NCBI GenBank assembly: GCA_036971475.1
Contig: JBAIZL010000006.1
Span: forward strand, 2,686,001-2,750,000
DNA length: 64,000 bases
Direction of reading: 5' to 3'
Source of the DNA: Prosapia bicincta
Lineage: Eukaryota > Arthropoda > Insecta > Hemiptera > Cercopidae
Made by a program: the position numbers and the translations under genes. The notes beneath the pieces were generated by a model. It made no database searches, was not told the origin of the DNA, and saw only the letters and a program-made list of their open reading frames with translations. This document shows positions 49,014-61,200 of the stretch, in pieces (the stretch's first letter is position 1; each line of letters begins with the position of its first letter).

Positions 49014-52000
49014 CAAATATAATTAATTTGGGTTTTTAATGGCTGATACAATTTTCTATTAAGAGGAACCTAAAAAAACATATCTTAAGAAGAACTATAA
49101 ATTTTGTATATTTCAGACAACTAAAAAGAATTTAGCATTTTAAATTCTTCTAAAGCTTTATGTTTTTACTGGAAGATAAAATAAAAGCAACTCTTTTGTT
49201 TTAAATAAGTTTATTGCACTCTGTGGCTTTTGTGGTTTCTCCAGTTACTACCAACTAATCCTAGAGAAAGCTGTAAAGATATTACCTCACTAAGTAAATA
49301 CGTACTTTAAGACAACTGTTAAAGAATAAAGCTAAATGATATTGCAGAAATGGTATTTCTTATTTATTATACAGGATGACAATGTTTTTACAAAACTTAA
49401 TTATTTTTGAGTCAGTGAAATTTTTTAAAATTAAAATAGCTAAATTAATGATGGACTTAACTGCCATTTGCAATACATGAGGCTAAAAATATGAGGCTAC
49501 ATGAGGGTAGTATATTAATTAGAAATAAACTAATAGGTAATTTAGAGTAGTAACTAAGAAACAGTGTGCTTCTTTTAAAATATAATTAAAAACAGGCACA
49601 AATTAAAGTTAATAATGTAATAATGGAGGTATAAACTTTTATGAATGCACTTCTCAATATATTTATACACATTTTTTTTTATTAATGTTAATTGATTCCA
49701 TATTTAAGACTAGACAGGGGTGCACCCAGAATTTCGTTAAGGAGGAGGCAAGGACATTAACAACAGGAGGGGACATCAACTCTGTTGTAATATTCACTCT
49801 AATCCGTCAAGTTACTTCAATGCATATTCTGTTTTACTTAAGGGTGCAAACTCAACAACTGCGTATTTTTAAAAGTATATTCCTGTAACTTTTATTATTG
49901 ATGCATTTAAATATTATTAACATTTTTAATTGTTAATTAACTAATGCTCTTAATATTTTAGCCACAAATCAAATAAAAAATATATTAAAATCACTCATTT
50001 ATTTTTAAATCTTGGTAGTTTATGTACGGTGGATGCCCACTATACGTTTTCCAATGAAGGACATCGTGGAAATCATTATAATTTATTTTTCTTTAAAGGG
50101 CTGGACAAGGAGGCCCAGTTGTGCCACTGAGACTAACTATTATATACATTAGTTTGAGCCACTAGTTTTTACTTGTCTATAGTACCACTTTTAGTTTAAT
50201 GACCAAATTCATTTCAGGAGAGGAGTCTCATTGTCAAGAATTTTCTTTCATGTGTTTACTTCATAAGTATTATTTAGTTTAATATTTACATTTTTTAAAC
50301 TTGTATTTTATTTTGTTTTACTTCTTAAACCTGTCTAATAGTTATATGAATAAAGCAAATATTATTAAATATAATAAATGTTTAATTCATTTAAAAAAAT
50401 TTACACAACTCTTTAAAATGTTTAGAAATTCACTAAAGAAATTAATATTTTAAATAAATTAAAATTCACACCTAGTCCTATTGTTCAAATTGTTTTAACT
50501 TCACCTTCCCATGTGAAATATGAATATTACAATATACAAAGCTGAATTAAAACTATTCTGTTGACACAAAGAAACCAGTTTCTGCTTGTTCAATTGACAG
50601 TCATGGCTGCCTAGTAATAGCATGTGTGACAGTCATTTATAGCTGTCAATTATTTAAATTAACTTTTACATCCTTAGGCATTTAGCTTATTACCTTCAAG
50701 GTCACTAGGTTAACAAATATTAAAAACTATAAATAAACTCAATTGACAAGTATGTTTACTAAATTGCTTTATCTTTTTGTTTTATAAAAGATGACTTTGT
50801 CAATTTAATTTAAAAAACAGAGTAGTTTACATAAAATTAAAGTTTTTTCTGTGGATTTTCCTATTCGTGACGATCAGCAAAAATTTTATTATAATTAATT
50901 AATACGCAAACAAGTGAGTACGTAAGAGCTTCCTTGCTGATACATTTCTTTTACGAAACTAAGCCTGAAGAGAAATGATTGAGTCAGCAAGTAAGTATTA
51001 CCGGTAATTAATTGTAGTTTAATCAGTGAATTCAAGATTATTACAAGAAACAACTAATAAAAATTTTATTTAACCACTTGTACATCAGTTTATGACTAAC
51101 CAAACTTTAAATTGTGTAAAGTTATAAAAACTTACTTATATAGATTGTTTTCGATCGCTATATGGTGATCTTCATCCTGTAGATGTAAAGTTCGGAAACG
51201 TAACAAAATATAAAAACTTTATGTTTGAACTTTATAAATAATACCTTACTGAATCCAAGTAAATCAATCAAAAATTACTATAATTTAAACTTTGTATAAA
51301 TTTGCTTAGATTATAACTTTCTCAAGTTCTTATATACAAAGTTCAAACAAAATTTATCTATTTTAAATGAAGGTTTAAATAAATTGATGAAAATAAAGTT
51401 TTACATATCTAGTAAGGTGTTTAAATTGTTTAATCTTATATTTTAAATATATTAAAGGGATAAGCCTTAAAATTTTTAAATTGGGTAATAAAGAAATAAG
51501 AATAGCTTGTACTATATGGGATTTATTAATGTCAAGTAAAAAAAATCCACTTTCAAAAGTTAATGTATTTTTAGTCTTTTTTTGTTACTATCATTTCAAA
51601 TTAAAAATTACTATGTGTAACTAATTTGTAATTCATTAAAATTTTTTATAACTGAATTTAATCGAATTTAAATTTAATTAAAAAATAAAATTATGCTAAT
51701 ATTGATAGTTGTAGTGATTATACAAATCTCTCTGTGAGATTATTACAGATAATATCTCTGTAGATGATAGGTAGAGGTTTTCTACCTACCTATCATTTCT
51801 ATCTATCATTTTAGAAATCATAATTCACATCATTCCCCATACACCACATATTTTTTGTGCATCTTTTATTACCACAAAATACTACAATTTTAATAGAAAA
51901 GAATTACAAGGCATAAAATACTTTAATGAGAAAAAAACTATTAAATTAAATAATTAATAGATAATTATGGAATGCTTGATTTTTGTAGTTGGGAGTCTAT

Positions 52001-52699
52001 ATATTCTGCTGCCTCATTACCTGTGACACTCTCAATGAGCGCGTATATGGGGTTCCTCTGTTGTACACACTTAAAGAAGATATTAATTATTTTTGGGTAC
52101 TATCCTTAATCGATGAACAAAAACTATTGACACAATACAATATAACGGAGACACTATATAAAAGAAAGTGGTAACTGCTTGATATCTCACATTGAGTGAT
52201 CAGCTGAAAATCATAATCAGTCATCCATTTCACAACATGAAACATTGTTGCGTCAAGTCTGGATTATGTCAGTTTATTATTTCTTTTCAGAATAATGTAT
52301 GAGCATACTGAAAATATTTAGAATCAGACTTTCAGATATCTAAGGTGTTACTCTCTTCTAATAATGTCTGTTCTTGCCTGTTACATTATCCATCTATTAA
52401 TTGGATAATCTAAGACTAAACATACTGGGAAATAAAAATCCTTTGATAATCAGATAATCAATAAGAAACTTTAATTTAGTACACAAGGCACTAGTGTAAA
52501 ACTTGATTTCTCTGATAATTACATGCATAATCATAATGGTGATAATGATTTATCAATAAATATGTAGAAATACTAATCAATAATAATAATAATAATAATA
52601 CTTTGTTTATTATTGCTATATTATGTAACTTACAAGAAAAGTCTAAATAAAAAACCAATTTGATGACATCGTAATCTTGTTGCTGTTCATGACGAGCTG
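49014..52699. other. AT-rich DNA with scattered repeat fragments
   Basis: Recognised pieces: a family A fragment at about 50150-50245, PLE-B inverted ends at about 50900-51060, and a PLE-C end at about 51085-51200 whose minus strand keeps stem II GATCAC/GCGATC then GAAAAC. 51720-51830 holds a short local hairpin. No gene was recognised. Confidence 0.5.
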
Positions 52700-52860
52700 G
52701 TTGTGAATTACTTATTACACTTTTCTATTACTTGCGACCAGACTTTTTTGTTAACTAAAGGTTGTTAAATTGTTAACTTACACTTGGAGGAAACGTTTTG
52801 GCCTTAAGACTTCTTCAGCCTTGTTAAGTCTAGTCGCAAGTAATAGCAAAAGTGTAATAA
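52700..52860. repeat. Foldback, copy 2 of the 47640 family
   Basis: Complete, with inverted ends: cttattacacttttctatta and its near inverse ending at about 52856. The hammerhead-like core on the minus strand (52786-52823) has G12 changed to C. Confidence 0.8.
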
Positions 52861-52877
52861 GTAATTAATGACTATAT

Positions 52878-52886
<9 letters not shown>

Positions 52887-52965
<79 letters not shown>
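52887..52965. repeat. (TA)n microsatellite
   Basis: Uninterrupted TA over about 80 bp, ending next to the foldback at 52990. Confidence 0.95.
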
Positions 52966-52967
<2 letters not shown>

Positions 52968-52989
52968 GCTGATACGTATTCCTTCACGG

Positions 52990-53260
52990 ATGGAAAAATA
53001 TGATGAATAGTTACTATCTGGAGTACATTCGTTCATTCTGCAGTCCATAAATTCGCAGTTCCGACGTTTCGCTAGAATCTCATCCAGCATTGACGAGGTG
53101 AACCCAACAACAGTAGAAGAGCGAGTCAACTTCGAGTAGACTCGCTCTTCTACTGTTGTTGGGTTCACCTCGTCAATGCTGGATGAGATTCTAGCGAAAC
53201 GTCGGAACTGCGAATTTATGGACTGCAGAATGAACGGATGTACTCCAGATAGTAACTATT

Positions 53261-53272
<12 letters not shown>
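52990..53272. repeat. Near-perfect foldback, about 138-bp arms
   Basis: Arms 52999-53137 and 53140-53270 are almost exact inverses. Both arms end near TA microsatellites. Each contains ctagcgaaacgtcgg, a GAA plus ACGT segment like the other hammerhead-type foldbacks, with the core altered (CTGGATGA). Confidence 0.9.
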
Positions 53273-53354
<82 letters not shown>

Positions 53355-53355
53355 A
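53266..53355. repeat. Compound microsatellite (TA)n(TG)n(GA)n
   Basis: TA to about 53304, GT to about 53341, then a short GA run. It begins inside the end of the foldback arm. Confidence 0.95.
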
Positions 53356-53667
53356 ATAGTTAATAGTATCATTACTATTGATGAAAGGTTTTGTTCATTC
53401 ATGGCATATTTCCAATGTATTCATGACAAATGACAACTACTGTTCTTAGTTTTTATAAATATAGATTATCTAAGGATAGTAGACATTGCATATAAAAGAC
53501 AACAATTACAAAGTACAGAGTACCAGAATACAGAATATATGTGTCCAGTTCCATTTGAAACTACTTCCTGGTGTATTATAATGCAAATATTCAACACATG
53601 GATTTTGGATTAAGATTATTTCTATTTCCCAAGGAACTCATTTTAAATGTCTTTTTTTTAAATCAAA

Positions 53668-53900
53668 TAATAATTAGCTGCATCTTCACGTGAGCTACTG
53701 GTTTTCAACTAGAAACACTTATACGTATGTTAGTATGTTACACTTGGCTATAGTAGCTCTTACATTTTTGATTATTGCGGGCAGCTGTTTTGGGACATTT
53801 ATACCATTTTTGGAAAATGGGACACATCTCCTGAAACAGCGACCTTCAATAATCAAAAAAAGTAAGTGCTGCTATAGGCAAGTGTAACATATTATATTAT
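53668..53900. repeat. Repeat family A, copy 7
   Basis: Both inner arms and the left end (gctgcatcttcacgtgagct) are present. The right arm keeps hairpin GGGA/TCCT followed by GAAACAG. Confidence 0.8.
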
Positions 53901-54907
53901 GAGAGTTTAATGTTTGATTTTAAAGTAAAAATTGAGGTCTAAAAATCTTACAGATTAATAACTAAACTAGATTTCAGATAATGACCCTACTACTCAACTT
54001 TCCTGAATTTTAAGTGACTTAAAAGGGAAAACATCTAAAAACTAAACAATCTAAGTTTATTGTAGTGAATCTGTATCATAATTTCTTAAATTATAAAATA
54101 TGAAAGCAGTGTTAATAATAATTTAAAAAACAGGAAAACATCAATTGGAAATGGCAAGATCTACTGAATAAACTAATATTAAATTGAGATATGACAAAAA
54201 CAGGGCTAAAAATTAACCTATTATTTTTTTAAATGAATGCAACAATTATCTGTACTTAATAGATTTAATAGCTAAACCCAATTCACAACAAAATTAGCAC
54301 AACCAGGTCTTAATAATCTAAAATAAAGATATTTAGCAAAAGCCATCCATTTTGTTAGTATAGAAGAAAATAAATAGCCATAGAAAATAAACAAATCCAT
54401 AAACCAGGTAAATAAAGTTCTATGTGTCTCATAAAAAAAGGTAGCTTTAAACATAGTGGGGGGGGGGCGATTTGGGGAATGGAAAATAAGCATTGTGTAT
54501 CTTAAACCAATATTAAACAAAATTCATTTTAGAATACAATAATTTTCAATCAGTTACTTATAATTTAAAACGTTTTACTCAATATAAAATTAATCAAATA
54601 TCGAATTTATTATACTAATAGCATTACAGTTAGTAAACTTGTTTTCAATTCAAAAGTAAAATTTTACAAATTAACACACTTGATCTCTGTTTGTGTAATT
54701 GTGTTCGTAGATTATTAACTTACCCTGAAATTATTTACTTATCGTTGCTTATGTTAGTCAAAATCAAATTTCTATTTGTGATAATGTATGTATACATACA
54801 GAATAACAATAAAAAAAACAAACAAATATAATAGTATCAAATTTGGTAATTCATGCATGACAAAAATTCATCTTCAATTTTTCTGTTGCACCAATTATAT
54901 TTTCAAA
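53901..54907. other. AT-rich DNA upstream of the gene
   Basis: A poly-G run lies at about 54459-54466. No first exon or promoter motif could be assigned with confidence. Confidence 0.45.
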
Positions 54908-55034
54908 TTCTGGGAGAACTCCCGAAACAACCGTCCTCAACAAATATAAGTAAGTGCTACTATAGGCAAGTTTGTAAAATATTCACAAGCGTTTTAGTGA
55001 AAACTAGTAGCTCACGTGAAGATGGAATCAACAA
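54908..55034. repeat. Repeat family A, copy 8 (right half), just upstream of a gene
   Basis: Right arm only, from cccgaaacaaccgtcctcaa to acgtgaagatggaatcaaca. It ends about 150 bp before the ATG of the glycine-rich gene, within its promoter or first intron. Confidence 0.8.
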
Positions 55035-55186
55035 ATAAGAAAAAAAGGTCTCTAGGGAGTTACAAATTAACCCTCTAATACACATGCCATATCTCACATC
55101 CCCTAGTAACCTGATTTTACTTGCATACCTACCCTCAGAGAGTTCTATTGCTTATATTATTAAATTTGATTTTTGTTTCAGAAGAA

Positions 55187-55282
55187 ATGCAGTTTGTTCA
55201 GATTTTGTTTCTGTTACTGAACTTAGGTGTTGCTTTCAGTGCACCGAATCATTCAAAAACTGAGATCTTAGAAACAAATGAG
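55187..55282 (+). CDS. Coding exon 1: signal peptide
   Basis: 32 codons from the ATG at 55187 to GAG|gtaact. Hydrophobic core LFLLLNLGVAF with likely cleavage near SA/PN. The next exon joins in phase 0. Confidence 0.75.
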
Positions 55283-58200
55283 GTAACTTATTCATGAATT
55301 ATTTCTAAAAATAATTGTGTACAAAATATTTTCTGTTCTGTTTATATAGCATAGGCCTATTACATCAAAAAATGCTAAATACATCACAATAAATATAAAT
55401 AACTTGAATAGAAATATAATTTAAAAAAAGATATAGTCATTTCAGGAGCATTACAATATGAAATTTGGAAATATTAGAAAAAGTTTTTGATTATCGTTTC
55501 TTTGTGTATGATAACTTTATTTTATTTTAAAATTGTATTGAGCATGTTTTAAAATATAATAGCGTGCTATAGAAATGTTAATTTTATTACTAAACTAAAT
55601 AACGACTTGTTGAACATATTTTTAAATAATGTTTTGAAAAACATAACAAGACAAAACGTTTTTTACTACACTGGATGATCTTTGTTAGTGTTAAGCTAGT
55701 GATATCTAAAACGTTTTACTCAGTATGTTTGTCAAATATTTACTTAAAATATAAGTATGGCAAACTGTTAACTAAGTCATTTAAAATTTTGCCAATTCCA
55801 ATAACCAATAATATTTACAAGCCATACAAATATGAAAAAAACTTGTTTGTTTCAAAAAAAAAATATTTTCTGTATAGAGAGATATTGACCAATTTCTGAA
55901 AGATTAGTAAAATTTGTTTACTTTACAATAAATTTTATGAAGAGGAATGTTACATCTTAATTAAGGTTTTGATTCAAAAATAATTTGGTTTTTTGTAGTA
56001 TTAAACTTCATCTTGTGATATTCCTTCTAAAACACAATAATTCTTTTTACTGAAAATTATTTATTGCTTTTTCGTAAAATTTATTAGATATTGTTTATTT
56101 CCGTGTTATTATTAAACCTTATACTTCTCAAACACAAAATGCTCAGCACCTTATACTTTTAATACATGGAGGCACCCATTTCGAAACATGTTACTCATTT
56201 TCAACTCACATTGTAATGCAAATTTTAGTTATATGTGTTTTGTAGAAATATTTAACTTAAAAAATGGTGTTTTAAGAATGATTGTGTTAAGTATCATATG
56301 AGAATAAAATTGTTGTAAATAGTGAGTTGAGTACATGTATGGGGTTTAATTGGAAGTGTTATAATTATTATTACTTTGATCTCTAAAGACAGTTGCTTTT
56401 ATTGAGTTGCATTGGGGTTTAATTGGAGGTGTTATAATACTTATTACGTTGATACTTAAAGATTGTTGCTTTTATTGAGTTGCATTGGGGTTTAATTGGA
56501 AGTGTTATAATTGTTATTACGTTGATATTTAAAGATTGTTGCTTTTATTGAGTTGCATTGGGGTTTAATTGGAGGTGTTATAATACTTATTACGTTGATA
56601 CTTAAAGATTGTTGCTTTTATTGAGTTGCATTGGGGTTTAATTGGAAGTGTTATAATTGTTATTACGTTGATATTTAAAGATTGTTGCTTTTATTGAGTT
56701 GCATTGGGGTTTAATTGGAAGTGTTATAATTGTTATTACGTTGATATTTAAAAATTGTTGTTTTATTGAGTTGCATTAATAATTCATAAATTATGTTATT
56801 TCTTGAATATATTACAATACCAAGGACCAAACACTAAAAAGGTCCCAATCCTAACTCTGCAATTCCTATATTAAATCCCAAAGAATTTAAATATTATTTT
56901 TTCAAAACATCCCAATGAATTTGTAGAAAGTTACTATTACTTTTTTTTAAAGTTTAATTTCAACTTAAATTTCTGGTGCATAAAATATTTTTTGATTTGA
57001 GGGTGAAAAACAACAATGTGGGCTTTATTACTATAATTTTTAAGAAGGTTTGTGACAAAGAAAGTGTCATATAGTTTAAATTATTAATTTAAAAGTTTGA
57101 AATTAATAATCACCACCCCCTCGAGGTTACAGCATTGTCCTTATGTGCATGTTAACAAATGTTTCTGACTTAACAGTTTTTGGTTTTAATAAAAACAAAA
57201 TGTTTTTGGCACTAAAGAGGCACACTGGACTAGCAAGTCAGTCCAGACCTGCTAAAAACCCGAAATGTTTGTATCATTTTGAACACATGAAAAAGTCTTT
57301 AAAAAAATGTACGAGGGTATAGCCTCCTTATGGAAGTAACAATCTTAATGAATAATTTAAATTTAATTACATCAATACCTAAATACATAACGTTTTCTGA
57401 TGAATATAAACTGTATTTCTTGTGTTATCTAAACATCAAACTGCTATGTTGGGGAAAACTTTATACTTAATATGCTTGACCATTTTTCGTTTTTCAAATG
57501 TTTTAAGTTAATTTGTAAAGAAGGATAAATTAAAAGTAACTTTTTACGTCTTCCAAATGTTGGCCAAAAACTGTATTTGATTTGATGGTTACCAATTGGT
57601 ATGTAATATTTTTTTAAATTATCTAATGATTGTTGAAAAAAATTTAACTTAAGTAAAATGAAATGTTAAGGAAAGATTATATAATTATAAATAAAAATAT
57701 ATTCTGTTTAAAAAAGTTGTTTTTTACCCATGTAAACTAGTTTGTATTGAATTAGTACATTCAGTTTATTAACAATATGTTGATTTTAATTATGCCATTA
57801 TGTGTTTGCCTAGATACCTGCTGTATCACTAGGAGCTGGCGGTGTTTCTGCTTCTTGGGGTGGATATTCTGCAAAAGCTGGTTTTGGAGGAAATACAGGA
57901 GCAAGTGGTGGATTATTTGCTTCTGCTGATTCACCCCATGGCAGTGCAGCTGCTGGATTAGGAGGTAATGTTGGTGGCGGAGATGCAGTATCTGGAGGCT
58001 TAGGAGCATCTGCATCATCACCTTATGGTGGCAGTGCAAGTGCTGGACTTGGAGGGACAACAGGAGTTAGTAAGGGAGTAAATATTGCTGATACTGTGTC
58101 TGGAAGTTTGGGAGCTTCTGCATCATCCCCTTATGGAGGTAGCGCTGGTGCTGGCCTTGGAGGAAGTTCTGGAACCACTTTTGTCAAAGGTTCTCCAGAG

Positions 58201-61200
58201 GTTGGAAATACTGGTGGAATACCCTTTGTAAATTCAGGAGTATCAGCTGGAACTGCATCAACAGGAGGCCATACTCAAGTTGTTTATAGCCATAGCAATC
58301 AAAAACCAGGAGGTCTTTTTGACAACATTTTCAATGTAATTATTATTTTAACTGAAGTATAAATAGTAATCTTCATTAGAAGTAATCTTCTTATAGACTA
58401 AGGAAGAAGCAGCACACATTAATTTGCTGAATTATTTAAGAATATTAATATTTAGATGACTATTTATTTATAAATAGTATCAACATTTTTTTACATTTCC
58501 ACAACATTTATTGAATCTGTGTGATATATGTGTCATTAATTAAAACACTAGGGAAACCCAGGTCTAATAGATTCAATAGATATTGTTGAAAGGTACAAAA
58601 CATTGTATATTTATTATTAATATTGAATTACATCCCATACTTATAACCACCATTATAAATAAGCTTAATTAACTATAAATTGTATAAAGTACTTTCCTAA
58701 TATTATTTAATTTCATCTTCACTTTTAACTACTAGTTTACACTTTAGGCACTTTGGAAATATATTAATACATTAAACAAAGTAGACGCTAATTAATAAAG
58801 AAATATAAAGAAAGTTGTGTTGAGATTGAAAGAAATTAACAATTGTTTGACTTTTGCAGAACAACTAAGAATAAAATATGACATTTACAAAATGCAGTTA
58901 TTATTTCAAAAGTTAAACATTAGCAAATAATAATGAATTGTGATTATATAAAAAATATATACTGGTACATAATTTCTCACGTTATAAATTCTTTAATCAT
59001 AATAGGTTTTCATTAACCATGTTGCCCTCATCAGTGACAAATCTCCTTTTATGCTGGTACTGACTTTGTTCATGGCATGATATAGTATTCCTAACAATTA
59101 TAGTGTTATGTAACAGAGAAGTGCGAGGACTTAAAATAAAAATTGGTTTATTAAAATGTATGGCTGGATCCAGGGTTAAAAGCAATGAAAAAAATACCAA
59201 CAAATACAAAAATAGCAACAAAGTGTTTTCTCATTAGTTTGAATTTCAAAAGTGAAAAATATAACCATTTAAGGTAATTTAAGAACGGGGATTAGCTGTA
59301 CAGTTGGTTTAAATCTAATTTCAACCAACACCTACCTATTTTGAGATGTCTATGTATAACTATTTCAAGACAATCACCCATAATGAAAAAAGAGATTCCA
59401 TGTGTTGAGCATGTCAACAAGAATGAATAACATCTTAAAGTCCTAAACAGCTTGATAAGTTATAACTCCTAAACTATTGATGATTTTATTAACAGTTTGT
59501 TTTAATATGTTAACATAAATTGAATATATTAGAATTTAAAGTACCTTACAATGAATGTAGTCAACAGAGTTTAAATATACAAAATTTCACTTTTATTATG
59601 GAATATTTGGTTGCAGAATGTGGGGTTTGCATTATACTTCTATATAAATTGAAGCATACTATTTATACACTTTAATAATATTATAGGTCTATTATGTTTT
59701 TACACTTTAACAGATAATAATATGGAAACACTTGGGTAGTAGCTCTTACTTTTTGTTTAAATTAGGATGATCAATTCAGGTAAAGTGTCTCATTATTAAT
59801 TTAGACTGTAATTCATTATAGTCTGAGTTTATAATGAAACAAAATTTCAAATAAGCCATTTATACAAAAAGTAAGACCTAATATAGGAAAATGTTCACAT
59901 ATTAATATATGTTGGTGTTTAAGTGTAAGTTAGAAGCTCAAATCGAAGAATTATTGTTGTTTCATATTGTACCTGAGTCTGACAAAAATCTTTCCCATAG
60001 TGGAAAACATTACAAAATTGCCAGAACAGCAGATTTTTTTGTTGTTCTTTGAAAACAAATACATCACATTACCATACATAAACAAAACAACAAATAAAAT
60101 AGCCCGCAAATTTTAAAAAAAACAGGATACAAAATAGCATACAAGACCTATAACGGGTTACAATACAAAATACAACACAACACCAACAACAGAGATAAAC
60201 TACAAGCACCAGGCGTATACAAACTAAACTGCGACAAATGTAACAAATTCTATATTGGACAAACAGGCCACAGCTTTAAACAAAGAGTCGAGAAACACAA
60301 ACAGAACACCAACTCAGCATTTTAAAATCACATAAAAGAAACAGGACACTAATACACAAACATTTACCATAACCTAGAAATCCTACACATCAACAAAAAA
60401 GGACCACATCTCAACACACTAGAACAATATTAAATTTACAGACACACAAAAACACAAAGTACTAACATATTAAATGAACAAACACAATACAAATCACACT
60501 TATTTTTTGATACTATCGAAAACCTGCCTTTAAAACTGCCAACGCTTGACCCGACATCTCCAAGCAGAAGAGACTGATGAAGATCATCACATAGCTATCA
60601 AAAATTTTCTGTCTCAGTAAGTTTTCACAAATTTACAAAATTTAAAGTTCGGACAGTCATAAACTAAGGTTAAAGTGATTAATTATTATTTATAAGTGTA
60701 TCTCCCATTGTATACTTTCTGTAAATTTTGACAGCTATAAATTTTAAATTTTAGAGCAGTTAATGGATTTAATTAAATTATATTATAAAGTAAATATATA
60801 ACAAATTAGATACATATATAATATTATGTTATTAATAATTGATAATTAATATTTTATGTTTTCCCTTTTTTAGATTCCTATATCAGTTTTACAATCAGTC
60901 AATGGATACTTAAACCAACAACAAGGTAAATAACAAGGTTAATAAGAATGTTAACAAGCATTACAAATTAAAATGTGTTTTATATTAAGAAGCATGAAAT
61001 AAAATCTTATTAAATAATAAGTAATATAAAAAAAAACTAAAGTCAATTCCTACTTGGGTCAACAAAAATGAAATTATTTTAATTACTTTTTATTAAATAA
61101 TTACAATTAACATAAATGAAGTAGCATAACCAATGCATTAAAACAGCTGTTTTATGAAATCATATATTATAACTTATTTTAAGCCAAATTGGATGAAATA

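Larger units (their letters stand above)
60050..60690 (+). mobile_element. Penelope-like element PLE-C, 3' part
   Basis: 5'-truncated copy with the GIY-YIG endonuclease, the C-terminal tail and the 3' end ctgtctcagtaagttttcac ... aaagttcggacagtcataaa. Further PLE-C ends lie at about 28165-28200, 35171-35345, 51085-51200 and 63003-63750. Confidence 0.85.
58336..60873 (+). other. Intron 2 (2538 bp) with PLE-C and family A remnants
   Basis: GT at 58336; acceptor tcccttttttag ends at 60873. It holds a family A fragment near 58710-58760, a CTGATGA-containing decayed foldback piece near 59010-59050 (minus strand), a diverged family A copy at 59729-59960, and the sense-oriented PLE-C copy at 60050-60690. 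Confidence 0.7.

Noticed and set aside
52990..53272. Shared peptide MLDEILAKRRNCEFMDCRMN on both strands as a real gene
   Set aside because: It is read from both arms of a perfect inverted repeat and runs into TA repeats.
57761..58060. 99-codon minus-strand ORF rich in Gln/His/Leu
   Set aside because: Antisense shadow of the Gly/Ala/Ser-rich exon 2.
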